Shown here piece by piece: positions 52,685-61,393 of a DNA stretch of 64,000 nucleotides. The notes below the pieces were generated by a model. The model was not told the origin of the DNA. It saw only the letters and a list, made by a program, of their open reading frames with translations, and made no database searches. Position 1 is the first letter of the stretch. Each line of letters starts with the position of its first letter. Both the position numbers and the translations under genes were made by a program. Source of the stretch: Rhodospirillales bacterium (lineage in GTDB: Bacteria; Pseudomonadota; Alphaproteobacteria; SMXQ01); the NCBI GenBank assembly GCA_018666775.1, contig JABIXC010000017.1, forward strand, positions 577,451 through 641,450, given 5' to 3'.

Positions 52685-54225
52685 ACTGCCACAACCCCTG
52701 CAACGTTGTGTTTCACTTCAAAACTAGCACGGGTTTTAATCGGTGCGCCTTTTTCATCAACATAGGCAACTTCACGAAGGTCTGTCTTCCAGTGATCCTT
52801 GGTGACGTCACAACGAAGATACCCCCGCTTTTTGTTGTGGAATTTTATGTGGGGGTTTTTGGCAATCCATTTCTTGGCGGCCTTTTTACCACGCTTTCCA
52901 TTTCCCCCTGAAGTGATAGAGGTCGCAACAAATTCGGAACCCACAATGGCAGAACCAGGATCATCGAAATCGAGTTTCAAATTGCTAACCCAAGTGGCAT
53001 GAACATCGCCGGAAAGAACGATCGGGTTGGATATTTTTTTATGAAACAAAAAATTTATCAAACGCTGGCGCGCGACACTATAACCATCCCATTTGTCTGA
53101 ATTAATCCGCCGCCCGCCTGCATCTTTATGATGCAATCGTTGAAAAATCGGCACCTGCTGGGCAAGGACATTCCATCTGGCCTTTGATTTTTGAAGCCCT
53201 GCAAAAAGCCATGATTCCTGTGTATCTCCCAGCATGGTCGCTTTCGGGTCCTGGGCACCATCACAAACCAGCCACTTTCCAGCACAAGGCTGTGGGCTGC
53301 GAAATTGCCGCGTATCCAAAACACTGATTTCCAAAAGGTCGCCAAATTTAAAACGCCGATACAACGCCATGTCTGCACCCTTAGGCCGGGCGGATTGGCG
53401 GAGCGGCATGTTTTCATAATAGGCCTGATAGGCCGCCGCGCGCCTTTCAAGGAAGGCTTGTCGATCATCCTGTTTCAGGCCAATGGACCCCGCATAATTG
53501 TTGTCCACCTCATGATCGTCCCAGGTAACAATCCATGGAAAGGCGGCGTGGCAGGCCTGTAAATCGGGATCAATTTTGTATTGCGCATATCGCTCACGGT
53601 ATTCATCCAAGGTTGTCGCTTCAAAATTACTATGGAATCTATGGCGCAATTTTGACGTTTTACGCTCGTAGATGTAATCGCCCAGAAACAGCACAAAATG
53701 AAGGTCCTCGTTGGCCATATGCCCATGGGCTGTGTAGTAACCCTGTTCATAATGCTGACACGATGCGACCGCAAATTTAACGCCCCCTTCCACAAAACCC
53801 GCCCCCGGTGCTGTCCGGGTTCGCCCAATAGGGCTGGTGTCTGGCCCAACCCTGAAGCGGTACCAATAATGCTGATTGGCTTCCAGCCCATCAACCTCAA
53901 CATGAACCGAATGTCCAAAATCTGCGTGGGCAAGGGCCGTGCCCCGCTGAACGATTTCCGACATGTTCTGGTCTGTAGCAATTTCCCAATTAACGTTTAC
54001 GGAAATCTTATCCATGCCGCCGCGTGTGCTCAATGGGTCTGGGGCCAAACGGGTCCACAAAACCACGCCATCGGGAAAGGGATCCCCCGATGCCACGCCA
54101 AGGGTGAACAATCCCCTACCCTTATCTATCCCTTGGGCAAAGGCCTTTCCCAAAAACAATGAAGACAGAAATGCCTGGGCGCCAAATCTTCCTGTAAAAG
54201 CCAATAATTTGCGCCGCGTAATCAT
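52681..54225 (-). CDS. PhoD-family alkaline phosphatase/phosphodiesterase with Tat leader
   Basis: A 514-residue protein with a twin-arginine leader (ITRRKLLAF, cleavage near GKAFAQ). The PhoD metallophosphatase core has VASCQHYEQGYY, LFLGDYIYE, TWDDHEVDNNYAG and VLSGDVHATWV. PhoD enzymes hydrolyse phosphomonoesters and diesters in the periplasm, using calcium and iron in characterised members. The start is at the ATG 54225; a GTG three codons upstream is an alternative. The gene is convergent with nothing and is translationally coupled to the hydrolase. Confidence 0.9.
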   Translation of the reverse strand: MITRRKLLAFTGRFGAQAFLSSLFLGKAFAQGIDKGRGLFTLGVASGDPFPDGVVLWTRLAPDPLSTRGGMDKISVNVNWEIATDQNMSEIVQRGTALAHADFGHSVHVEVDGLEANQHYWYRFRVGPDTSPIGRTRTAPGAGFVEGGVKFAVASCQHYEQGYYTAHGHMANEDLHFVLFLGDYIYERKTSKLRHRFHSNFEATTLDEYRERYAQYKIDPDLQACHAAFPWIVTWDDHEVDNNYAGSIGLKQDDRQAFLERRAAAYQAYYENMPLRQSARPKGADMALYRRFKFGDLLEISVLDTRQFRSPQPCAGKWLVCDGAQDPKATMLGDTQESWLFAGLQKSKARWNVLAQQVPIFQRLHHKDAGGRRINSDKWDGYSVARQRLINFLFHKKISNPIVLSGDVHATWVSNLKLDFDDPGSAIVGSEFVATSITSGGNGKRGKKAAKKWIAKNPHIKFHNKKRGYLRCDVTKDHWKTDLREVAYVDEKGAPIKTRASFEVKHNVAGVVAV

Positions 54226-54311
54226 GTTCAACACGTTCTTTCATATCCTTGCCAAGTATTGGCCTATCCACGATACTTTAGAAAAAGTGACTGCAACAGG
54301 GAGATTTTACA

Positions 54312-54659
54312 ATGACGGATAAACCAGCAGGGATTGCCGGACACGGCGAGCGTGAACCACAATTTCTTTATGTCTGTATTTCCAATCAGGTTGAACCCGC
54401 ACCAAAGATCGCGATTGCGCCTGATGCGCTCCATGCAGAACATGTGAATTTTCTACAAGACCTGTTTGATCGTGGGCTTTTATTTGGCTCAGGCCCCCAG
54501 GTAGAAGAAACCGGCACCCGCCATGGCGGTGCGGTTTACGTCCTGCAAGGGGTCACCCTGGATGAGGCCAAAACCATCACGGCCCAAGAACCCAACATTC
54601 GGGAAGGCCAACGCGATGTCTCCATTCACCCATGGCGCAGGATGTGGTTTGGGGGATAA
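54312..54659 (+). CDS. YciI-like protein
   Basis: A 115-residue single-domain protein of the dimeric alpha/beta-barrel YciI type, with HAEHVNFLQDLFDRGLLFGS and VTLDEAKTITAQEPNIREG. The catalytic His/Asp pair of chloromuconolactone-isomerase-like relatives may correspond to HAEH and the later Asp, but this is uncertain. It is followed closely by a convergent cupin. Confidence 0.75.
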   Translation: MTDKPAGIAGHGEREPQFLYVCISNQVEPAPKIAIAPDALHAEHVNFLQDLFDRGLLFGSGPQVEETGTRHGGAVYVLQGVTLDEAKTITAQEPNIREGQRDVSIHPWRRMWFGG

Positions 54660-54689
54660 GAGCCCGCAAACGCTCAAGGCTCTCAGGGC

Positions 54690-55202
54690 TTAGGCCTCAT
54701 CCTCGACACCAAACATGCGCTTTTCCTTGATGATACGTTCCTTGCCGTAATCGGCATGGACTTCATCAATATCGACCCGGTTGTTTGATCCGTCATTGGC
54801 ATTGCCTTGGACCTGCAATAAATGGGCTTCTTCATCACCGCGTTGGTGGAACCAGTAACGCCCATTGCGTGGAATCAAAATGCCTTCCATGGGGCCAAAT
54901 TCACCTAAAAATTTGGCGTCATTGCCATAGAAACTTACCCCACCCGATAACACCATCCAAAACCCTTCGGCTGCGGGATGGTAATGCAGAGTGTTGGAAA
55001 ATCCCTTGGGCAGAACTTGTACGGTGCCCCGCAGGATGTCGCCGCTGCACAGGCGCACATTGCCCCGCAAATCATCGGGTAGGTCATCGGGTCTTTTGAA
55101 AGAAAAGACCTCAATGTTCTGTTCAACACGGTTAAAAAATGCATCGCGCTTGTCTTCACCACGCAAGCTGTGCTTTGCGGCTGATTTTCCCTTTTTGGGC
55201 AT
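54690..55202 (-). CDS. Single-domain cupin
   Basis: A 170-residue cupin with the metal-ligand region NTLHYHPAAEGFWMVLSGG and second motif around RNGRYWFHQRGDEEAHLL. The N-terminal 40 residues are basic and charged (MPKKGKSAAKHSLRGEDKRD). The ATG at 55202 has GGGGAGGTG upstream; an earlier start would add 16 residues without such a site. It is transcribed away from the terminator at 55279 and ends near the YciI gene. Confidence 0.8.
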   Translation of the reverse strand: MPKKGKSAAKHSLRGEDKRDAFFNRVEQNIEVFSFKRPDDLPDDLRGNVRLCSGDILRGTVQVLPKGFSNTLHYHPAAEGFWMVLSGGVSFYGNDAKFLGEFGPMEGILIPRNGRYWFHQRGDEEAHLLQVQGNANDGSNNRVDIDEVHADYGKERIIKEKRMFGVEDEA

Positions 55203-55278
55203 GCACTCACCTCCCCAATTACGCCAATATTCAATCTTGTCATAGCACATTTAAAAGCCAAACCGTTGGCAATAAAAA

Positions 55279-55312
55279 ATGGCGCCCCACCTCAAATCGA
55301 GGGGGGCGCCAT
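55279..55312 (-). terminator. Terminator of the receptor gene at 55340
   Basis: A 10-bp stem ATGGCGCCCC/GGGGCGCCAT with an inner CCTC/GAGG stem and one bulge. On the minus strand it ends ATTTTTTATT. A second small hairpin (AAGGGGTTAACCCTT, 55321-55335) lies between it and the stop codon. Confidence 0.82.
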
Positions 55313-55339
55313 CATAACCGAAGGGGTTAACCCTTATGG

Positions 55340-56476
55340 TTATTTTTTCTTTTTCTTCTTTTTCTTTTTCTTTTTGCACATCTTTTTATTCTTCGCCAAA
55401 GCCTTGCACTTAAACACGGCACCTTTGGTAACCGCTGCACGTGCAAGCCTGACAATATCGTCAGGCGTTGACAGGATTTGCTGCACCACTTGTTGCACCA
55501 CAATCCCCGAGACTGGATTAATCTCAAGTTTGCGTCTCTTGGCTTCGTTAATGAATGCATCCGAACTGGTTGCCGCATCAAAGGCTGCACGCAGTGCTGC
55601 AACCCGTGCTGCTGGCACACCCGGAGGCGTCAGGATTGGACGACCAATGCGCGATGCCATGGTCATCAGCTTAAGCACCCGGACCTCTGCTTCGTTCTTC
55701 CCAAGTTCCCAAATCAGGGGAACGGTTGGCAGATCGACTGCACGTTCAAGACCCATCTGAACTGGCAAAATCAGCTGATTGGCTTTCATGTACTGAGGCG
55801 TAATCCCCTTGATCGAAGCCCAGGCATTGGACCCGCGACCATCAAGTTCGCCGCGTTCCATGGCTAGGTTCATCTGGCTGCCGCCAGCGAAACCAAGGAT
55901 GATTTTCATCTTGGTACCAAGGATGTTGTTCATGGCACGGGGATACTGCCCCGATGTTGAACCGGCACCGGTACCACCAATGATAATCTGCTTTTTCTTC
56001 AGATCCTTCCAGGACTTGATCCCGGTCGTGTGCCACAACATCAAGACGTTGTTGCCTTCATTGACATTACCAACCCAGATAAACTTGCTGGAATCGATTT
56101 TTTTATGCTTTTTCGGCCAGACAATCTGCGCAAAAGGAAGCCCCTGGCTGATGGTGGCAATCACCGAACCATCGCGCTTTGCTTTATAGGCCAGATATTG
56201 CGCGGCACGCCTGTGCCCTGCACCCGGCATATTCTGGGCCACCATCTTCGGATTACCGGGGATGAACTTGGCCATATGGCGCGTGGTGAAACGAGCATAA
56301 AGGTCATACCCCCCACCCGGGCTGGTGGAAATAATCACACGAACCCGCTTTCCCTTGTAAAATTTAGCAACGGAGTCAGCCGCATTGGCTGGCAGTGGTG
56401 TCACCGCACCCGCAGCAAACACGGCAGCAGCAACTGCCCCGCATGCCAGTGATTTGAATAGATTAAATTTTCCCAT
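55340..56476 (-). CDS. Orphan TctC/Bug-type receptor with C-x9-C and poly-lysine tail
   Basis: A 378-residue secreted receptor. The signal peptide ends near residue 32 (PANAADSVAK). The TctC fold shows VIISTSPGGGYDLYARFTT and NMPGAGHRRAAQYLAY. The last 24 residues are FKCKALAKNKKMC followed by eleven Lys, a two-Cys poly-lysine tail almost the same in design as in the receptor at 2073 (Cys pair nine residues apart). The codons are mixed AAA/AAG, so this is not a simple homopolymer slip. There is no adjacent TctAB. Confidence 0.9.
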   Translation of the reverse strand: MGKFNLFKSLACGAVAAAVFAAGAVTPLPANAADSVAKFYKGKRVRVIISTSPGGGYDLYARFTTRHMAKFIPGNPKMVAQNMPGAGHRRAAQYLAYKAKRDGSVIATISQGLPFAQIVWPKKHKKIDSSKFIWVGNVNEGNNVLMLWHTTGIKSWKDLKKKQIIIGGTGAGSTSGQYPRAMNNILGTKMKIILGFAGGSQMNLAMERGELDGRGSNAWASIKGITPQYMKANQLILPVQMGLERAVDLPTVPLIWELGKNEAEVRVLKLMTMASRIGRPILTPPGVPAARVAALRAAFDAATSSDAFINEAKRRKLEINPVSGIVVQQVVQQILSTPDDIVRLARAAVTKGAVFKCKALAKNKKMCKKKKKKKKKKK

Positions 56477-56564
56477 GATTGATCTTCCCTGTTATTCTGA
56501 TTTTCATCGTTCAATCTGCCCCATGATGATGGGATTAACTCCATCTAGCAAGGGGTTAAGTTTG

Positions 56565-57110
56565 CTATTCGAATACGCGGTCTTCATGGTATTCAGTGAC
56601 CACGGTGTTGTTATCAGCGGCATTGCCATAGACCTGATTCCCATCAATATCCTTGCGTCCCCAAGGCGTTTTGGCCGCATCAACCACGCAGCCAATGCGC
56701 AACACCACCAAGGGCTCGTCCCCTTCGGTTCTGAACCGATAAAAACTGCCCCGGGGCAGCATAATCCCGTGATTACGCCCAAGAACCACGGATTCTTCAT
56801 CGGGGCCATAAAAACGGGCTTCACCCTGCAAAATGATAAACGAATGGTCTTCGTTTGAATGATTGTGGAGATGATTCTCCCCACCCTCCGCATAGGTCTT
56901 TAACGCGATCCACATGCGGTCCGTTGAGGTTAGAAGCGCCTCTGCACGGCCCTTTTTAGGCAATTTTGAAAACATCTTGAAAAGCTGTGGTTTGGTCGCC
57001 CAATCCGCTGGGCGATGCTTATCAATAACCCGTTCCATGGCCCCTTTTGACGAATCAATGGTGCTTTCCGTATCCCCATCGGTTTCGGGCACATAAATTT
57101 CGCTTGTCAT
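56565..57110 (-). CDS. Single-domain cupin, paralogue of 4390
   Basis: A 181-residue cupin. Its barrel contains GGENHLHNHSNEDHSF, ILQGEARFYG and MLPRGSFYRFRTEGDEPLVV, closely matching the 4390 cupin. It has a longer, acidic N-terminus (ETDGDTESTIDSSKGAME). GAGGAGAA precedes the ATG. It lies upstream of the receptor at 55340 with an 88-base gap, so cupin and receptor may share a transcript. Confidence 0.8.
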   Translation of the reverse strand: MTSEIYVPETDGDTESTIDSSKGAMERVIDKHRPADWATKPQLFKMFSKLPKKGRAEALLTSTDRMWIALKTYAEGGENHLHNHSNEDHSFIILQGEARFYGPDEESVVLGRNHGIMLPRGSFYRFRTEGDEPLVVLRIGCVVDAAKTPWGRKDIDGNQVYGNAADNNTVVTEYHEDRVFE

Positions 57111-57305
57111 GACTTTTTCTCCTCAAATTATCCCTATGGACGGGACCATGTCCAAATATCGCCAAAACCCTACTTTGATTTCCAGATTAAGGAAACCCCA
57201 ATCCCAAGCCCGGGGCCAGAACCGGGCAAATATGGTTTGATTTTTGGGGAACCCCCTACAATGATTAGACTTATCGTTAACTTTCCAATCAACTGAAAGA
57301 TATCA

Positions 57306-57731
57306 ATGGAACTCGAAATCGCACGAAAAATGGGAGATGGCGCACTTCAAAAAGCGCGCGCGCTTAACCTGAAGCCGATGTCTGTCTTTATTCAAGATGC
57401 CAGAGGTGCCATCCGCCTTGTCCTTACCGAAGACGGGGCCAGCCAGCAGCGCGCCGAAATCGCCTATGGCAAAAGCAACGGGGCCATCGCGTTCGGGATG
57501 GGCACCCGTGGCCTTGCGAAACGGGTCGGAATGGTGCCGGAATTCATGTCCACGGTCGTCCATGCCATTCGCGGACCGCTTGTCCCCGTTGCTGGTGGCG
57601 TCTTGGTCAAGGATAAGGATGGTACTGTTATAGGTGCTATCGGGATTTCCGGCGATACGGCCGATCATGATGAAGCCTGTGCCGTTTCTGGCATTGAAGC
57701 TGTTGGTCTGGTTGCCCAAATCGGGGATTGA
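57306..57731 (+). CDS. GlcG/HbpS-like protein
   Basis: A 141-residue protein of the GlcG/HbpS family, with PMSVFIQDARGAIRLVLTED, AYGKSNGAIAFGMGTRGLA and the ending GAIGISGDTADHDEACAV. Members bind haem or cobalamin-like cofactors or are found with glycolate operons; the role here is unknown. No secretion signal. No neighbour is co-directional. Confidence 0.85.
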   Translation: MELEIARKMGDGALQKARALNLKPMSVFIQDARGAIRLVLTEDGASQQRAEIAYGKSNGAIAFGMGTRGLAKRVGMVPEFMSTVVHAIRGPLVPVAGGVLVKDKDGTVIGAIGISGDTADHDEACAVSGIEAVGLVAQIGD

Positions 57732-57750
57732 TCGCATTAAGCGAAGAGAG

Positions 57751-59880
57751 CTAATCCCGAGGGTTTTTCCGCTTTGGCGTGGCAAACCCGCCTTTAGGGG
57801 CACCACCGCCGCCGACATTTTGCTTCGCAGCCAATTTAGCCAGCTTTTTCTTATGGGGTTTTTTTGCCTTGGTCTTTTTCTTGGGCTTGTCCCAAGGCTG
57901 AACAATCCCATCAATTGCAGCTGATTTTTTCTTGCGCTTTTCCCAAGGCTTTGCAGACCCATCATCAGATTCAGGCCTTTTTACAAACCCTCTTGCTGGA
58001 ACCGATGGATCACGAGATGGACGCGGCCGATCAGCATACGTTTTTTTCTCGTAAGGCTTTTTCTCAAAGGGCTTTTTATCGCGAGCATCCTTATCGTACG
58101 GTTTTTTCTCATACGGTTTTTTCTCATACGGTTTTTTCTCATACGGTTTTTTCTCGTACGGCTTTTTCTCGTACGGCTTTTTCTCGTAAGCTTTCTTCTC
58201 GTAAGGCTTTTTGCCCTGATAGGGTTTTCCGGCCGGACCGCTGGACCGCCCTCTGGGCTCACTTCGGCCACCTTCTCTGGCACCAGATGGCGCACCTTTC
58301 AGGCGCGTCACGGAAATGGTCTTTTCCATCTTCGCACTGGGGCCAAGGGCTGCCAGAAATTTATCCACACAAGCCGGCGTCAATTCCACATGGGTATCGG
58401 CCTGATTGATATTGATCCGCCCGATTTCATTTTTGGTAATGTTGCCCGCACGACACAGCATGGGTAACAACCAGCGCGGTTCTGCATTTTGATCACGACC
58501 GACCGAAAGCGACAACCACACGCCGCCTTTGAAATCATCGCGGCGTTTTTTCTGAAATTCAGACGGTGCCACATCCAGCAATTCTTCCGGTGCGGTCTGG
58601 CCTGCCAGTTGCTGGCGCAGGAAAGCACCGGCAATCTGTTCGGCGCTATATCGCGACAACAGTTCCTGGACGAAGGGTTTTTCATCCTCGCTCAAATCCT
58701 CAATCAATGTGGGATCGGTCAGGATGCGTTCGCGATCATTGGCAATAATTTGATCGGCCGTTGGCGGCTTTGCCCAGATCGCGTCAATGTTGGCATTGCT
58801 CAACAAACGTTCTGTTTGTCGGCGCATGTTATGGGGCACGATCAAGGCACAAACACCCTTGCGCCCGGCACGGCCTGTTCGCCCGCTTCTGTGCAACAAC
58901 ATCTCGCGGTTTTTAGGAATGTCTGCGTGAATAACCAGTTCAAGATTTGGCAGATCAATGCCGCGCGCAGCAACGTCGGTGGCGATGCACACCTGTGCGC
59001 GGCCATCGCGCATGGCTTGTAAGGAATGGGTGCGTTCGTTCTGGCTTAATTCACCAGACAACGCCACCACGGAAATCCCACGGTTGGCAAAACGACTGGT
59101 CATATGATTGACCGCCATCCGGGTGCCACAAAACACGAGCGCATTTTTGGGCTCAAAATAACGCAACACATTGACGATGGCATTTTCCCGATCGTTCGGG
59201 GCAACGGTCATGGCGCGGTATTCAATATCAACATGCTGTGAATGCTCCGCTGCCGTGCTGACACGAACCGCATCGCGCTGATAGCGTTTTGCCAAATTAG
59301 CAATTGCCCGCGGCACGGTTGCCGAAAACATCAAGGTCCGGCGGCTGTCAGGGGCGGCTTTCAGGATATATTCCAGGTCTTCACGAAAGCCCATATCCAA
59401 CATTTCATCGGCTTCGTCCAACACCACGGCTTTCAATCCCTTGATGTCCAAAGACCCACGCCCGATGTGATCACACAGCCGGCCGGGGGTTCCCACCACG
59501 ATCTGGGCACCGCGTTCCAGCACACGGCGTTCATTGCGCATGTCCATGCCACCAACACAGGACGCCAAAGACGCGCCCGTGCCCGCATACAACCATTCCA
59601 GTTCGCGTTTCACCTGCAAGGCCAGCTCGCGGGTTGGTGCGACCACCAATGCCTGGGGGGTACCGCCTCTTTCAAAGCGTTCCGCGCCCGCCAGCAGGGT
59701 TGGCGCGATGTTCAGGCCAAAGGCCACGGTCTTGCCAGACCCGGTCTGGGCCGACACCAACGCATCGGCATCTTTCAGTTCCGGGGCCAAAACGGCCAAT
59801 TGCACGGGGGTCAACTCGGAATAACCACGTTTTTCCAATGCCTGAGCAAGCGCCGGGACGACACCTTCAAAATTTGTCAT
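57751..59880 (-). CDS. DEAD-box RNA helicase with DbpA-type domain and KKPYE repeat tail
   Basis: A 709-residue ATP-dependent RNA helicase. The motifs are in order: Q-motif GYSELTPVQ, SAQTGSGKT, PTRELALQV, TPGRL, VVLDEADEMLDMGF, FSAT, ATDVAARGID and HRSGRTGRAG. A DbpA-like RNA-binding domain occupies about 470-545. The tail (about 575-709) is Arg/Gly- and Lys-rich with about nine KKPYE-like units, and ends with KKSAAIDGIVQPWDKPKKK. It belongs to the CsdA/DeaD type that acts on ribosome assembly or cold-shock mRNA (inference). Its repeat tail is encoded by a 15-base tandem repeat. Confidence 0.93.
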   Translation of the reverse strand: MTNFEGVVPALAQALEKRGYSELTPVQLAVLAPELKDADALVSAQTGSGKTVAFGLNIAPTLLAGAERFERGGTPQALVVAPTRELALQVKRELEWLYAGTGASLASCVGGMDMRNERRVLERGAQIVVGTPGRLCDHIGRGSLDIKGLKAVVLDEADEMLDMGFREDLEYILKAAPDSRRTLMFSATVPRAIANLAKRYQRDAVRVSTAAEHSQHVDIEYRAMTVAPNDRENAIVNVLRYFEPKNALVFCGTRMAVNHMTSRFANRGISVVALSGELSQNERTHSLQAMRDGRAQVCIATDVAARGIDLPNLELVIHADIPKNREMLLHRSGRTGRAGRKGVCALIVPHNMRRQTERLLSNANIDAIWAKPPTADQIIANDRERILTDPTLIEDLSEDEKPFVQELLSRYSAEQIAGAFLRQQLAGQTAPEELLDVAPSEFQKKRRDDFKGGVWLSLSVGRDQNAEPRWLLPMLCRAGNITKNEIGRININQADTHVELTPACVDKFLAALGPSAKMEKTISVTRLKGAPSGAREGGRSEPRGRSSGPAGKPYQGKKPYEKKAYEKKPYEKKPYEKKPYEKKPYEKKPYEKKPYDKDARDKKPFEKKPYEKKTYADRPRPSRDPSVPARGFVKRPESDDGSAKPWEKRKKKSAAIDGIVQPWDKPKKKTKAKKPHKKKLAKLAAKQNVGGGGAPKGGFATPKRKNPRD
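58095..58210 (-). repeat. 15-base tandem repeat encoding KKPYE units
   Basis: About seven to eight consecutive 15-base units (forward-strand consensus GTACGGTTTTTTCTC or ATACGGTTTTTTCTC) encode Lys-Lys-Pro-Tyr-Glu. The middle units (58101-58160) are nearly identical, the outer units more diverged, with further degenerate units on either side. Such in-frame minisatellites can change copy number by slippage without frameshift. Confidence 0.85.
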
Positions 59881-60160
59881 GTGTTTACTTTCGGAATGCT
59901 GGTTTCAAACGCTAGGTCGCGCGCACCCATTCATCTTGCCTGCGCTGGAACCATTCGTAGTGGCGGTTTGTACTTGGTGTTGACCCCATTGTACAGAAGG
60001 TTCGGCCAAATGGGGGTGCAACGCCCCAAAAGCACCCAAAAAGGCCATATTTTGGCAAAAAAAGCCCCACCCGGCCTGATTTTTCATCTCTCCCGTGTTT
60101 CAAACCCGTTTATGCCCGTTTATGGTGGCACACACGAAGACATTTGCGGGGGCACCAGAA

Positions 60161-60592
60161 ATGGCATTCAGTCAAAAAATCAAGGACCTGATTTTTAATG
60201 CCCATGCTGACAATTGTGTCTGCATGCTCGCCACCATCGGCGATGATGGCCCCTCCATCAGCCCCAAGGGCTCGATGATCATCCTTGATGATCAACATCT
60301 GGCTTATTGGGAACGCGCCAAACTATCCAGTCTGGATAACCTTCGGAAAAACCCAGAGGTTGCGGTGATGTACAGCAACCGGGATGCAGCCCAGCGCGGC
60401 GACTTCGATGCCCCCGGCGGCATCTATCGGTTTTACGGCACGGCAGAAATTCATGAATGCGGCGCGTATCGCGACAAAATCCGCACGCTGTTGCAGCCCC
60501 GCGAAATCGACCACCCCGGCGCCGAAGAAGGCTTCGCCATCGTCATCACCCTAACCCGCGCCGAAACCCTAAACGGCGACCCGGTGAATTAG
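60161..60592 (+). CDS. Pyridoxamine 5'-phosphate oxidase-like FMN-binding protein
   Basis: A 143-residue split-barrel protein with AFSQKIKDLIFNAHADNCVC, ATIGDDGPSISPKGSMIILD and YWERAKLSSLDNLRKNPEVAV, typical of FMN-binding pyridoxamine-oxidase-like proteins that reduce or oxidise small substrates. I chose the ATG at 60161 because the fold starts there; an upstream ATG at 60122 is possible. It is followed by the class II aldolase in the same direction. Confidence 0.83.
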   Translation: MAFSQKIKDLIFNAHADNCVCMLATIGDDGPSISPKGSMIILDDQHLAYWERAKLSSLDNLRKNPEVAVMYSNRDAAQRGDFDAPGGIYRFYGTAEIHECGAYRDKIRTLLQPREIDHPGAEEGFAIVITLTRAETLNGDPVN

Positions 60593-60633
60593 AAAATGCC
60601 CCCCCCAAGACACACCAAAGATAAGGAATGCAG

Positions 60634-61386
60634 ATGAGCAAGAATAATAAAATTGGCGAGGCGGAATGGGAGGCTCGGGTTAATTTGGCGGGGGCTTTTC
60701 GGGTTGCTTATCATTTGGGGTGGAACAACCGGTTGGTTAATCACATCACCGCACGGGTGCCGGATGAGCCGGAGCATTTTTTGATGAACCCCCATCATCT
60801 GGGCTGGCACGAGATTACCGCATCGAGTTTGGTGAAGGCCGATTTTGATGGCAATATCTTAAGCGACGGCGATGCCACGCTGGCACCGGCCGGGCTTAAT
60901 TTCCACAGTGCAATTTTACGGGGAAAGCCAGAGGTCAACTGCGTTTGTCATACCCACCCCAATGCGGGCATTGTCATTTCTGCGACCCGCTGCGGGCTAA
61001 AGATTCTGGATCAAACAAGCATCTTGTTACACGACGAGGTTGGCTATCACGATTTTGAAGGCTATGCCGACGAAAAAGAAGAAGCACCCCGCATCATTGC
61101 CGATCTGGGCGCGCGCAGAACCATGATCATGTGGAACCATGGTTTGTTGAGCGTGGGCCGAACCATTGGCGAAGCCTTCAGCTTTATGCGCCGGTTAATT
61201 ACGGCGTGTGAATTGCAGGAACGGGTGATGGCCCTTGGCACCGAAATTCGTGAAATCCCCGAAGACGTCTTAAACCACACCAAGGTCCAGATCAGCCAGC
61301 GCAGGCTCAACCAACCCATTGGCGGGCCGGAATGGCGCATGAACCTGCGCCTGGCCGATCAACTTTACCCCGACTACAAAACCTGA
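60634..61386 (+). CDS. Class II aldolase/adducin family protein, copy 2
   Basis: A 250-residue class II aldolase-fold protein with the zinc His pair in CVCHTHPNAGIV and a late His in MWNHGLLSVGRTIGEAF. It is from a different branch than 27371 (N-terminus EWEARVNLAGAFRVAYHLG). The ATG at 60634 has AAGGA 6-7 bases upstream, so I prefer it over the ATG at 60628, which lies too close. Product unknown. Confidence 0.85.
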   Translation: MSKNNKIGEAEWEARVNLAGAFRVAYHLGWNNRLVNHITARVPDEPEHFLMNPHHLGWHEITASSLVKADFDGNILSDGDATLAPAGLNFHSAILRGKPEVNCVCHTHPNAGIVISATRCGLKILDQTSILLHDEVGYHDFEGYADEKEEAPRIIADLGARRTMIMWNHGLLSVGRTIGEAFSFMRRLITACELQERVMALGTEIREIPEDVLNHTKVQISQRRLNQPIGGPEWRMNLRLADQLYPDYKT

Positions 61387-61393
61387 TTAAAAA

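Noticed and set aside
58095..58210. The 15-base repeats as a CRISPR array
   Set aside because: Units are directly adjacent with no unique spacers and are in frame within the helicase gene.
59242..60198. 318-codon plus-strand frame antisense to the helicase
   Set aside because: It is opposite conserved helicase motifs and has no domain; the true plus-strand gene begins at 60161.
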